Below the pieces are notes generated by a model. It did no database searches, was not told where the DNA came from, and was given only the letters and a program-made list of their open reading frames with translations. A stretch of 64,000 nucleotides of DNA. It comes from DTLC01 sp964555645. Its GTDB lineage: Bacteria > Verrucomicrobiota > Verrucomicrobiia > Limisphaerales > DTLC01. Of the stretch, positions 7,316 to 15,638 are shown in pieces (the stretch's first letter is position 1; every line of letters begins with the position of its first letter). The position numbers and the translations under genes are program-made. The stretch covers positions 65,462 through 129,461 of the forward strand of contig CAZKTA010000008.1 of NCBI GenBank assembly GCA_964555645.1. Reading direction: 5' to 3'.

Positions 7316-8935
7316 TTAGTAAACCGTTGTGCTTTCTTCCTCGACCACAGGCGAAGTCAACTCGTCGCACATGAGCTTGACCCTGTTCCTTGAGTCACCA
7401 GGTTTAACAGCTTTAACCTGGATGGTGTAAGTTACCGATTGTTTCGGTGCAATGGACGGAACAGCCGGGAAGCTTACCGTTTGTGCGCTGACGCGACCTT
7501 GAGGCGAGCTGACAGGTGTGACCTGCTCTGCGAATGTGGCATCGAGTTTCACATTGTTAATGTTTGCGAAGCCCTGGTTGGTGACCTTGATTGTGTACAT
7601 GGTTGTCTCACCGACAGCCAATGGGTCAGGCTCATCAACAACTTCAAGCAGCACGGCTGCGATACCACGCCACACCGTGCAAGCCTCAGCAGAATCGCTC
7701 AGACCTGCTGCAGCCACACTTACATTGTTGCAGTGCGTGCCAGCGGTGCGCGATGTGAGTTTGATACTGAATGTACGTTTTTCACCCGGTTTAAGCTCGG
7801 CAATTGTCCAAGTTGCCCTGTTAGCGCTCACAGTTGCACCTGGCGCTTCAACAATGCTTGTCGGCGCAGGCGCAGTGTCGGTTACGGTCACATTCTTAAG
7901 CGTTGTATCGCCCGTGTTGGCCACGACAATGTTGTAATCGGCATTTCTGCCGAGAATCTGTTCTTTTGTGCCGGATTTCTCGATCTTCAGCCCAGGTACT
8001 AGGATGACAGTGCAGGCGTCGTCGCTTACTTTGCCCGCATTGATCGAGTTAGCCGTGGCTACGTTACAAATCTCACCCCGTTTGTTTGCCTTGAAAGTGA
8101 CGGTAATCTGTTTTGATTGGCCAGGCGCAAGATCACCCACATTATACGATAGTTCTTTCTGCCCACTGGCGTGTGAAAAGCTGTCCGGCACAGGGTCTGT
8201 CACGACAACATTGCGCGCAACTGCACTGCCAGTGTTCCTAACCACAATGTTGTAGGTAACCTCAGAATTGATAAGCGCAGTTTGTGGCCCGGTCTTTTCG
8301 ATGGCCAGCGCAGGCTTGCCCACGAACACCGATGCGCATGTGCGCGGGTCTGCCGAAACAGAAGCACAATTGACAAGTGTGCCTTCTTTGTCGGCGCGGA
8401 AAGTGACCTTAATTGTCTTCGTTTCACCGGCATCCATGTTGCCAAGGCGCCAGACAAGTTGCCCGCCTTCAACAGTCGCACTCGGCTCGCTACACACATA
8501 GCTCAAGCCCGTAGGTATGTAATCACGCACAACCACGTTCGCCGCACATGCTTGAGCTGTCACACGCAGCTCCGCTGTAAACTCCGAGCCTAGACCTGCC
8601 TCGGCCGGCATGACCTTGCTCATGCGAATCAAGCCCCAGGTCGGGTCGCTGCACCCTGTCTTTGGCGCGGGCGCAGGTGTCGGGGCTGGCTCCGGCTTGG
8701 GGGTAGGGGCAGGTTTCGGTGCGGGTGCGGGTCTCGGTGCCATAGGCGCGCCTTGCATATAAGGTGATCTGCCCGTATAAGTGCCAAGCGGCACTTCGTA
8801 ATCCGAGCGATATTGCTTGTTCCATTCTTCACCTGAGCCAGCAACCTGAGCACAGGCTGTCCGATTAATAGTTGTAAGAGCAAACGCAAACACACCGGCT
8901 CCAATTACAAACGGCACGAGGATTTTCGTTTTCAT
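7316..8935 (-). CDS. OmcB-like DUF11-repeat envelope protein
   Basis: 539 residues from the ATG at 8935 (an upstream in-frame start at 8989 would bury the signal peptide). A signal peptide covers about 1-29. A Pro/Ala/Lys-rich linker (about 64-92) is followed by four tandem DUF11 (TIGR01451) beta domains to the C-terminus. The order and details follow chlamydial OmcB, the large cysteine-rich outer-membrane-complex protein: VVVTDPVPDSFSHASGQ against VVVENPVPDGYAHSSGQ, the ACTVWRGIAAV segment against ATTYWKGVAAT, and a final ESTTVY against ENTHIY (OmcB recalled from memory). About ten cysteines remain in the mature part, far fewer than in OmcB. A structural periplasmic or outer-membrane-associated role is inferred. 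A hairpin terminator follows. Confidence 0.85.
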   Translation of the reverse strand: MKTKILVPFVIGAGVFAFALTTINRTACAQVAGSGEEWNKQYRSDYEVPLGTYTGRSPYMQGAPMAPRPAPAPKPAPTPKPEPAPTPAPAPKTGCSDPTWGLIRMSKVMPAEAGLGSEFTAELRVTAQACAANVVVRDYIPTGLSYVCSEPSATVEGGQLVWRLGNMDAGETKTIKVTFRADKEGTLVNCASVSADPRTCASVFVGKPALAIEKTGPQTALINSEVTYNIVVRNTGSAVARNVVVTDPVPDSFSHASGQKELSYNVGDLAPGQSKQITVTFKANKRGEICNVATANSINAGKVSDDACTVILVPGLKIEKSGTKEQILGRNADYNIVVANTGDTTLKNVTVTDTAPAPTSIVEAPGATVSANRATWTIAELKPGEKRTFSIKLTSRTAGTHCNNVSVAAAGLSDSAEACTVWRGIAAVLLEVVDEPDPLAVGETTMYTIKVTNQGFANINNVKLDATFAEQVTPVSSPQGRVSAQTVSFPAVPSIAPKQSVTYTIQVKAVKPGDSRNRVKLMCDELTSPVVEEESTTVY

Positions 8936-9001
8936 GACGTACAGTTTAACAGTTTTGGTTTTTGATGTCGCCCTTTGGAGAATCCGCAATACGGCCGGGG
9001 T

Positions 9002-9056
9002 TTTTTATCCGGGCGACAAAAAATAACACCTGTCCGACGCTTTGCAACAATAAAAT
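9002..9056 (+). repeat. 55-bp left flank duplicated across the N gap
   Basis: This 55-base segment is identical to 9157-9211 on the other side of the N run. A duplicated flank of exactly one k-mer length is the mark of two contigs that overlap by k-1 or k bases and were scaffolded rather than merged. Confidence 0.9.
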
Positions 9057-9156
9057 NNNNNNNNNNNNNNNNNNNNNNNNNNNNNNNNNNNNNNNNNNNN
9101 NNNNNNNNNNNNNNNNNNNNNNNNNNNNNNNNNNNNNNNNNNNNNNNNNNNNNNNN
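9057..9156. other. Assembly gap of exactly 100 N
   Basis: One hundred consecutive N between identical 55-base ends. The number is a scaffolder placeholder, not a measured distance. Confidence 0.98.
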
Positions 9157-9211
9157 TTTTTATCCGGGCGACAAAAAATAACACCTGTCCGACGCTTTGC
9201 AACAATAAAAT
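9157..9211 (+). repeat. 55-bp right flank duplicated across the N gap
   Basis: Exact copy of 9002-9056. In the real genome there is probably one copy and no gap. Confidence 0.9.
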
Positions 9212-9536
9212 TATTATTACCCGTCAGAATCATTTGCACTGTGTGCATAAGCCTAGGTTGAACAAATCTGAAAAACCGCAGTCTTTTCACTGCAAAAAAC
9301 GCAAGCAGCCCGATTTGAAGGAACACCTGAAAGAACCGTATTTGCCGGTATTTGGATATCCCCCGACCTGACCACGGGCTGAGTCTTAGACCTTCACGAC
9401 TCGAGGCGCGCCTGCAGACGAATCACTTCTGTTCGAGGCTTATTGCCTTGGACACGATTTTTGGGCGCAGCAAGGAAGTGCGTTTGGTACTACGGAAGTA
9501 AATTTGCCTCAGCGCGCCTCATTAGATTCGGCGTCG

Positions 9537-10781
9537 TCACCAATGAAGGTATTCGCCGTGCGGGCAGGCTGCCTGACATAACACCGTGTTATCGGCCGGC
9601 TCGGGATACTCGAACAGTTTGCCTTCGTAATTTCGGAGCACGATGCTGTCGTTTGTGTAATTGAGCATATATTCCGGACTTATGGGGATCTTGCCGCCGC
9701 CTCCGGGTGCATCAATTACATAGGTCGGGACTGCATAACCCGAGGTATAACCGCGCAATGACTTCATCAATTCGAGCCCTTTGCGCACGCTAACACGGAA
9801 ATGGCCTGTACCGGACACAAGGTCGCATTGGTACAGGTAATACGGCTTGACGCGGCACATGAGTAGTTTTTGCATGTGCGCCTTAAGCACAACTGGATCA
9901 TCATTGACGCCTCTGAGCAGCACCGACTGGTTACCGAGTGGAATTCCTGCATCGGCAAGTTGCCAGAGTGCATGACGGGCTTCAATGGTTAATTCGCTGG
10001 GATGGTTCGAGTGAATACTGATGAACAATGGGTGGTACTGTCGCAAACCTGTGCAAAGCTGGTTTGTGATTCTTTGGGGAAGAAAAATTGGCACGCGTGT
10101 ACCGATGCGAATTAGCTCGACATGCCTTATCGAACGGATACGGCCCAGCAAATCTGCAAGTTTTTCGTCGCTGAATAACAGCGGATCGCCACCACTGATC
10201 AACACATCGCGCACGGTTTTTGTGCGTTGAATGTAGTCGAGCTGCTGCTCCAGTTGCGGATGAAAATCGTGTTGTGGACCGTGACTGACCAGCCGAGCAC
10301 GGGTGCAGTACCTGCAGTATGATGCACACCTGTCTGTGGCAAATAACATTACGCGATCCGGGTACCGATGCACAAGACCAGGCACAGGCGAATGCAATTC
10401 TTCAGCACATGGATCGAGCATTTCACCGGCCGACACGTGCGTTTCCTCAATGCGCGGTATGACCTGGCGCCGAATGGGACAGTTTGGGTCTGCAGGATCG
10501 ATCAGTGTAAAAAAGTACGGCGTAATTGCCATGGCCAACCTGTTCTCATTCAGGAATGCACCTGCATGTTCCTCTGGTGTGAGTACTGGCACAAGCTGTC
10601 TGAGCTGCTCACCCGTCGTAATCCTGTGTTTGAGCTGCCAGCGCCAGTCGTTCCAGTCTGTTTCGGCCACTTCCTGCCAAAAACCACGCCCGTGCGATCG
10701 GAACCGTTTCAACTCGTTCAATCGCTCAAGCTCGCCGAGCGGTTCAGCATCAACTAAATCGGTTTGGGTTGACATTGACAT
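9537..10781 (-). CDS. kamA: Lysine 2,3-aminomutase (radical SAM, PLP)
   Basis: 414 residues, the standard length for clostridial-type lysine 2,3-aminomutase, which interconverts L-lysine and L-beta-lysine. The radical-SAM cluster motif is C152-x3-C156-x2-C159. The PLP lysine is K364 in DAPGGGGK. By spacing from that lysine, D320 (YQCD) and D357 (VIDAPG) correspond to the two aspartates that bind the substrate epsilon-ammonium group. Glutamate 2,3-aminomutases replace these with Lys and Asn, so lysine is the inferred substrate. EpmB-type enzymes are shorter. No beta-lysine acetyltransferase (ablB) is adjacent, so the product's fate (osmolyte, fermentation or modification) is unknown. Confidence 0.9.
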   Translation of the reverse strand: MSMSTQTDLVDAEPLGELERLNELKRFRSHGRGFWQEVAETDWNDWRWQLKHRITTGEQLRQLVPVLTPEEHAGAFLNENRLAMAITPYFFTLIDPADPNCPIRRQVIPRIEETHVSAGEMLDPCAEELHSPVPGLVHRYPDRVMLFATDRCASYCRYCTRARLVSHGPQHDFHPQLEQQLDYIQRTKTVRDVLISGGDPLLFSDEKLADLLGRIRSIRHVELIRIGTRVPIFLPQRITNQLCTGLRQYHPLFISIHSNHPSELTIEARHALWQLADAGIPLGNQSVLLRGVNDDPVVLKAHMQKLLMCRVKPYYLYQCDLVSGTGHFRVSVRKGLELMKSLRGYTSGYAVPTYVIDAPGGGGKIPISPEYMLNYTNDSIVLRNYEGKLFEYPEPADNTVLCQAACPHGEYLHW

Positions 10782-10953
10782 GGACTATAAGATGCAACTT
10801 GGCAGTGTCAAGTTGGCCGCTCCATAACCTCAACATTGTCAACGGCTTACGTGGCCATTAGCACGGTCAGAGAAGTGCGTTTTCGGCAGGTTTACCGATC
10901 TGCTCTCGTGCCACAACAAGTTCAACAGATGCTTGTTCTTGGCGACACAATTT

Positions 10954-12306
10954 TTAATTGGGCGACTGCCCCTGAGGACGCTCCTGTCCCAACAACTTCT
11001 GCCCCAGTGCACCACGCCGCGCGTCGAGCGCATTCAACTGCGATATGGCTTGGCCGACAAGCGCCGGTACTGTTCCAACTCGCGCAGGGGCGGTTTGCTT
11101 CCGTGGCGCGCGCGCAGCGAGGTTTCGGAGCACGTTACGGTACTCAACCACCAGCTCAACAATTTCCACCGGCACACGCAACTGAAGCGCCTGTAGTTGC
11201 GCTGACTTGAACTGGAGCGTGTCTTTTAGCCACGGTTGGCCCCAGTGGTCTCGGATAGCCGACTGTATGGTGATGGTGTTTCGTGTGGCCGGACTGTTCG
11301 TGTCTGACCGAGTTAAAATCTGCACGCTTAAAATGTCATCCAGCTTCTTTAAGGCGTCTTTGAGCGGCCACGTTTGTGTCCTTAGGTCGCGGCTGGTGAA
11401 ATGGTAAGTCTTAAGCTCCCACCATCTTGTCATGTCTGCATAACTGCGGAAGTAAGGTGCAAAAGCGCGCAACAAAACCGACTGTTGATCTGTGCCAAAA
11501 GCCAAGCCATCAAGAAAACCGCACAACGCAGCACGACCGTTTGGGAGTTGGACAAGTTCAGCAACCAGCAACTGCGCGCTGTACCGAAACGCAAGTGCAG
11601 CATCGCCAAGCAGCACCGCCTGTGTCGGCGCCACAAGCGCATCGAGCCCAAGCGGTTCACGCACACGCAGAAACTGGTGCGCTCTGACCATGTGATTTGT
11701 CAGCCAGCCCTGGCGAACCGTAGTTGACGCCCGCAAACTGTACGGTCTTGCTGTAGGGGGCGGCACAAGCAGTTCAAGCGCCGAGTGATCAAGCACAAGT
11801 TCAGCCAGACCCTCGCTCAGCCAAGCTGGTGCATCAATCATGTCGCCCGGGTTAAACCTATTGATCCATTCGACCAACAGCAGCCTGACAATGGTGCGAA
11901 CGAATCTATCGGCCTCGATTGCTGCGGGTACATCAACGCGGTAAAGCCAGCCATTGGCGAACCTGCTGGAGCTGACTTGTATTGTTTCGTGTGGTGAAAC
12001 GCCAGGGTGTAACACAATGTAAAGCTTGCCCCGCCAACGGTCGGGTGCACCCAACTCACCAAGTAATGCCTGTTTGATCCGTTCGCATGACACTGCAACC
12101 AAGGCAGGTTCAAGCCGGACAAAGTTGGTGCCGAGCGGGTCGGTTACACGGCTTGCTGACCTTGGCTGGGGCGGGTTGCCATAAACAACAAACTGGCCAG
12201 ACCGGCTGCGGACAGCGATCATGCCGGGCAATGGTATGCCCATAGACGCGCACAAGCCCGCCAGTTGCGCACAACACAAAATCAGCATGGCCAGCCGCAG
12301 CGTCAT
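10954..12306 (-). CDS. Secreted protein with a degenerate peptidase-like region
   Basis: 450 residues from the ATG at 12306, giving a clean signal peptide (MTLRLAMLILCCAQLAGLCA). The long upstream extension in the same frame looks non-coding. The mid-region APAWLSEGLAELV resembles the WLxEGLAE segment after the HExxH zinc motif in peptidase MA-like (gluzincin) proteins. The preceding segment reads VRLLLVEWINR, without the histidines, so a metal-free relative or chance resemblance is possible. The C-terminal region is helical and rich in Gln/Leu. The next gene upstream on the same strand, a coiled-coil protein, ends 166 bp away. Function unknown. Confidence 0.65.
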   Translation of the reverse strand: MTLRLAMLILCCAQLAGLCASMGIPLPGMIAVRSRSGQFVVYGNPPQPRSASRVTDPLGTNFVRLEPALVAVSCERIKQALLGELGAPDRWRGKLYIVLHPGVSPHETIQVSSSRFANGWLYRVDVPAAIEADRFVRTIVRLLLVEWINRFNPGDMIDAPAWLSEGLAELVLDHSALELLVPPPTARPYSLRASTTVRQGWLTNHMVRAHQFLRVREPLGLDALVAPTQAVLLGDAALAFRYSAQLLVAELVQLPNGRAALCGFLDGLAFGTDQQSVLLRAFAPYFRSYADMTRWWELKTYHFTSRDLRTQTWPLKDALKKLDDILSVQILTRSDTNSPATRNTITIQSAIRDHWGQPWLKDTLQFKSAQLQALQLRVPVEIVELVVEYRNVLRNLAARAPRKQTAPARVGTVPALVGQAISQLNALDARRGALGQKLLGQERPQGQSPN

Positions 12307-12472
12307 TGCTCGGCAATCTTTTACTCCAGACCAGGCGCTATGACAAATCAACCCACTTGGTCGGTAGTGCACCCGTGGGTTTGGCTTAAGTCGGAAGAAA
12401 CCCGCTGTCTTGGTGCCTAAAGCACCTCGGGATGGCGCGACCTGGTGTAAACGGCGCGGGTGCGGCGTTGCT

Positions 12473-13261
12473 TTACCGCCGCGTGGGCGGGTTGGTAACC
12501 GTTCGCTCACCTGTCAATGGTTTAATCACGCGTATTGTACCGTCTGAATCGATCTCAACGTTCAGATCATACTGCGGCTGCTGCTTGGGCGCACTTGCTG
12601 CCTCTTTGATCCCGGTAACGAGTTTTTCGGCACCCTTGCGTTCTAAATCGCCGAACAATCCCTTTCGAATCCACTCCAGCCGCCTTGAAACCGCGAGTTC
12701 TTCTCTGAGTTTTTTCACTTGCGCACGCAGCACCTGTAGATCGTTAAACTTGCGCTCGAGCTCGGCTTTCTCAGCTAACAGCCGTTTGAGTTCGGCTTCC
12801 AGAAATGCCCTGTCGCCCTCGGCGGCGGCCAGTTTTTGGCGTGTCTCAGCTATCTGCGCGTTGAGATTTGTTATTGCAGCACTCAGTTCGGTAGCATGTT
12901 GGTCGAGGCTTTGGTTTTGTGTTTCAAGATCGGCAATTCTGGCGTCGCGCTTGGCGACCTCGGCTTTGGCGGTCATGAGTTCTTCATTGAGCTTGGCCAA
13001 TTCGGCACCTAACTGGCTGATTTGGTTTGTGAGTTTGCCAGCCTGTAGCTTTTGATCCTCAAGCGCGCGTTCGAGCGTTGCATTAACCTGGCGTTGATCC
13101 GACAAATCGTAGTTAACCTTGACCAGCTCATTCGAAAGGGCGGTGATTGTGTCAGCGTCAGTACGTTTTTGAATTTGTGCTTGTTTGCCGCGCACAACCA
13201 GCATCACAGCCAACACACCACACAATATGGCCAAAATACCGATGCCTATGTTGGTTTTCAT
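12473..13261 (-). CDS. Membrane-anchored coiled-coil protein
   Basis: 262 residues from the ATG at 13261. One N-terminal hydrophobic helix (about 4-24) is followed by roughly 150 residues of heptad-rich sequence full of Ala, Leu, Glu, Gln and Lys, a long coiled coil in the periplasm or at the membrane surface. The C-terminal 60 residues are a small domain with NVEIDSDGTIRVI and a basic, Pro/Thr-rich tail. It is divergent from the Lon-domain gene at 13376, with a 114-bp shared promoter region. No specific function can be assigned. Confidence 0.75.
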   Translation of the reverse strand: MKTNIGIGILAILCGVLAVMLVVRGKQAQIQKRTDADTITALSNELVKVNYDLSDQRQVNATLERALEDQKLQAGKLTNQISQLGAELAKLNEELMTAKAEVAKRDARIADLETQNQSLDQHATELSAAITNLNAQIAETRQKLAAAEGDRAFLEAELKRLLAEKAELERKFNDLQVLRAQVKKLREELAVSRRLEWIRKGLFGDLERKGAEKLVTGIKEAASAPKQQPQYDLNVEIDSDGTIRVIKPLTGERTVTNPPTRR

Positions 13262-13375
13262 AGCTGTGCCCACCATGCCCGAACCGGCTAGTTTTGGCAA
13301 GCATCAGTTGGCAAATTTACAATCACGCAGCACGCGGCTCTTGCCAAATCCAGCTCATGCCATAGATTTTTGCAT

Positions 13376-14053
13376 ATGCAATTGCCCGGTGAAGTGCCAG
13401 TAATCGTGTTGCCGAATGTGACGCTTTTTCCGCAGGCGTTGCTGCCGTTGTACATTTGTGAACGCCGGCAAAAACAGATGCTTGCCGATGCGCTGGCGAC
13501 AGACCGGGTTTTGTGTGTTGCGATGCAACGGCCCGATTGCACCCGGGAAAGCCCGGCTACGGTCGGCGGGCTTGGTCTGATCCGTGTAGCGGTGCAGCAC
13601 GATGACGGTACTTCGCACGTAATGTTGCAAGGTTTAGTGCGTGTGGCGGTGCTTTCGCGTGTTCCACGTCGGCCTTACCGGGTGCATCGGATCCAACCAT
13701 TGGCCAAATCACACGGCAACGAGCTTGTAGTCGAAGCGTTGATTGCCAAAGTGCGCGAGCTTGTAAAAGAGCGGATAAACCTTGGCTTGCCATTCCCGTT
13801 GCTGACTGATACCGGCATGACAACTACAGGTCTGCAAAAGTTGCCCGAGTCGTTGGCAACCGAGCTGATGAAATACCTTGAGCAGGTTGATAACCCCGAG
13901 CTTGTTGTTGACCTTGTGTCATGCTCGATGCTGCGCGGGCCGCTTGAACGACAGCAAATCCTAGAGACGGTTGACCTTGAGACACGGCTGCGGTACTTGG
14001 TCCGATTCCTACGGGCTGAAATAAAACACGAACAAAAAGATCTAGACGAATGA
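13376..14053 (+). CDS. Lon protease N-terminal (substrate-binding) domain protein
   Basis: 225 residues from ATG 13376; a TTG two codons upstream is less likely. The start LPxVPVIVLPNVTLFPxALLPLYICERR is the typical beginning of the PF02190 LON substrate-binding domain, and the protein has only this domain plus a helical bundle, without the AAA+ or protease parts. Such stand-alone proteins are common, and their role, possibly in protein quality control, is not established. The stop overlaps the ATG of the next gene (ATGA), so the two are translationally coupled. Confidence 0.85.
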   Translation: MQLPGEVPVIVLPNVTLFPQALLPLYICERRQKQMLADALATDRVLCVAMQRPDCTRESPATVGGLGLIRVAVQHDDGTSHVMLQGLVRVAVLSRVPRRPYRVHRIQPLAKSHGNELVVEALIAKVRELVKERINLGLPFPLLTDTGMTTTGLQKLPESLATELMKYLEQVDNPELVVDLVSCSMLRGPLERQQILETVDLETRLRYLVRFLRAEIKHEQKDLDE

Positions 14054-14487
14054 CCGAACAAAGCCGCACCCAGCAAAACGATGTCCATGCAGGTGAAACG
14101 GCGTGGACATCAGAGTTGTTTGCCGAACTTGTATTGCGTCAGACACAACTTGCGCTGGTATTGCTGGGCAAAATACCGCACCCGGAATCGGGTAAGGCAC
14201 AGTGTGACCTTGATCAAGCGCGAATTGCAATTGACCTGCTCGAGATGCTCGAGCTCAAAACCAAAGGCAACCTTACCAAAGACGAAGACGCTTTGCTCAA
14301 ACAAAGCCTCATGATGTTGCGGATGGCGTTTGTTGAAGCTGCCGAGTCCAAAGTAAAACAGGCTGAATCAGCCGCGCAAGATAAACCCACTAGCGGTGAA
14401 TCTGCCGCATCAGAAGCCAAAAACGCCCCCGCACAATCGGTTCCCCCGGATGACCAGCCACGCAAGCGGTTCGTCAAGAAATACTAA
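14050..14487 (+). CDS. DUF1844 domain protein
   Basis: 145 residues. Residues about 20-100 carry the DUF1844 pattern: LFAELVLRQTQLALVLLGKI, then DLxxARIAIDLLEML and KTKGNLTKDEDALL. The rest is a charged, Ala/Pro/Ser-rich tail ending in RKRFVKKY. No signal peptide. The ATG overlaps the stop of the Lon-domain gene by four bases. Function of the family is unknown. It ends 10 bp from the convergent PpiC gene. Confidence 0.88.
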   Translation: MTEQSRTQQNDVHAGETAWTSELFAELVLRQTQLALVLLGKIPHPESGKAQCDLDQARIAIDLLEMLELKTKGNLTKDEDALLKQSLMMLRMAFVEAAESKVKQAESAAQDKPTSGESAASEAKNAPAQSVPPDDQPRKRFVKKY

Positions 14488-14497
14488 CCGCGCATGC

Positions 14498-15604
14498 TTA
14501 ATCTTCTGCGCCGGGCGCAACCGGTTTGGGAAGCGTCACACCTTTTAGCACCGGGTCGAGTATTTCGACCTTTGCGTCCTGTTTCAGCTTTTCGAAGTAA
14601 GCAGGTGCAAGCTTTTGGAACTCGCGTGCCTTAAGGATTTGCCTGATCGTGTCAGCCACCTTGTTAAGCTCAAGAATCTTCGGCGGTGTGCGCTCGAGCG
14701 CTTTGATGATGTGATAGCCGAGGCGAGTGGCAATAATCTCGCTGACCTGATTGGTTGGCAGCGCAAATGCCGCTGCTTCTAGCTCGGGCAACCACTGCAA
14801 TGTTGTGCCGCGCGCAATTGGCTGTAGTTCACCACCACGCGCTTTGGTGGGTTCATCATCCGAATATTCGCGTGCAAGTTTTGCAAAATCCTCACCTTTG
14901 CGCGCAAGCTGCAGTACTTCCTCGGCTTTTTTGCGTTTGGCGAGCTTCTGGCTCTCCGGCAGCTCTGCGCCGGTCATGTCCCGTGTCATAAACAGAATAT
15001 GCGCAATTCGCACTGTTTCAGGCTGCTCGAACTTGCTCGGGTTTTCTTCATAGTACTTCTTGACGGCATCGTCGCCGAGCTGCACGCCGAGCTCGCGCTC
15101 GAGCACGACTTCTGAAAGCGCGTCCTCATAGAGACGGGCCTTGAACTGGTCGGCTGTCAAACCTGCAACCTTGAGTCGGCGCACAAATGCTTCTTCGGAA
15201 GGCGCACTGGCACGCTCAGTAGCGAATCTTTTGTCGGCCAGTTCGCGTGCCTTGGCCCGGTCCGAATCGGTTGCACGCGCATGCAACAGTTTCGCCTGGA
15301 TCATGCTTTCGAGAATCTGGCGGTCGGCAACAGCCGATTGCTCAGCCGTAACCGTTCGGCCCACACGCGCGAGCGCCGCACGATGTCGTATTGCAGCCTC
15401 GTCCAGTTCGCTCCGCCGAATCTCGAATCCAGTCCCTTTTGCAACCACAGGATCAAATGCAAGCAGGTTTGTGTTATTGACCGGGCTTAGAGCTGACTGT
15501 GTGGCCTGAGTGCTTTGGGCTGCGCATTGGTCCTGGGCAACCGCAGTTGCAATACATACAACCGCAAGAGCGAATCTGCTTTTGTTCCGATAATTATTTT
15601 GCAT
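14498..15604 (-). CDS. PpiC/SurA-type peptidyl-prolyl isomerase (exported)
   Basis: 368 residues from ATG 15604, which puts a signal peptide at about 8-28. The N-terminal half is a SurA-like helical chaperone region. The parvulin domain spans roughly 200-320: RIAHILF at its start, then DFAKLAREYSDDEPTKARGG and VSEIIATRLGYHIIK. Parvulins catalyse proline cis/trans isomerisation, and in SurA/PrsA-type proteins this assists folding of exported proteins. The start lies 35 bp from the end of serA, on the same strand. Confidence 0.88.
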   Translation of the reverse strand: MQNNYRNKSRFALAVVCIATAVAQDQCAAQSTQATQSALSPVNNTNLLAFDPVVAKGTGFEIRRSELDEAAIRHRAALARVGRTVTAEQSAVADRQILESMIQAKLLHARATDSDRAKARELADKRFATERASAPSEEAFVRRLKVAGLTADQFKARLYEDALSEVVLERELGVQLGDDAVKKYYEENPSKFEQPETVRIAHILFMTRDMTGAELPESQKLAKRKKAEEVLQLARKGEDFAKLAREYSDDEPTKARGGELQPIARGTTLQWLPELEAAAFALPTNQVSEIIATRLGYHIIKALERTPPKILELNKVADTIRQILKAREFQKLAPAYFEKLKQDAKVEILDPVLKGVTLPKPVAPGAED

Positions 15605-15638
15605 GGAAAGCCAAATTCTGGAGTTCAAGAATTATGGT

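Larger units (their letters stand above)
8936..9536. other. Intergenic region containing scaffold gap
   Basis: No gene is supported. The region holds the 100-N gap and its duplicated flanks. A short GCAGT...ACTGC stem with A/T tracts at about 9278-9296 could be a weak terminator, but the stem is only five base pairs. Confidence 0.6.

Noticed and set aside
9002..9211. Insertion-sequence or transposon ends flanking unknown sequence
   Set aside because: The direct 55-base duplication is exactly k-mer sized and abuts a default-length N run, which fits contig overlap better than element termini.
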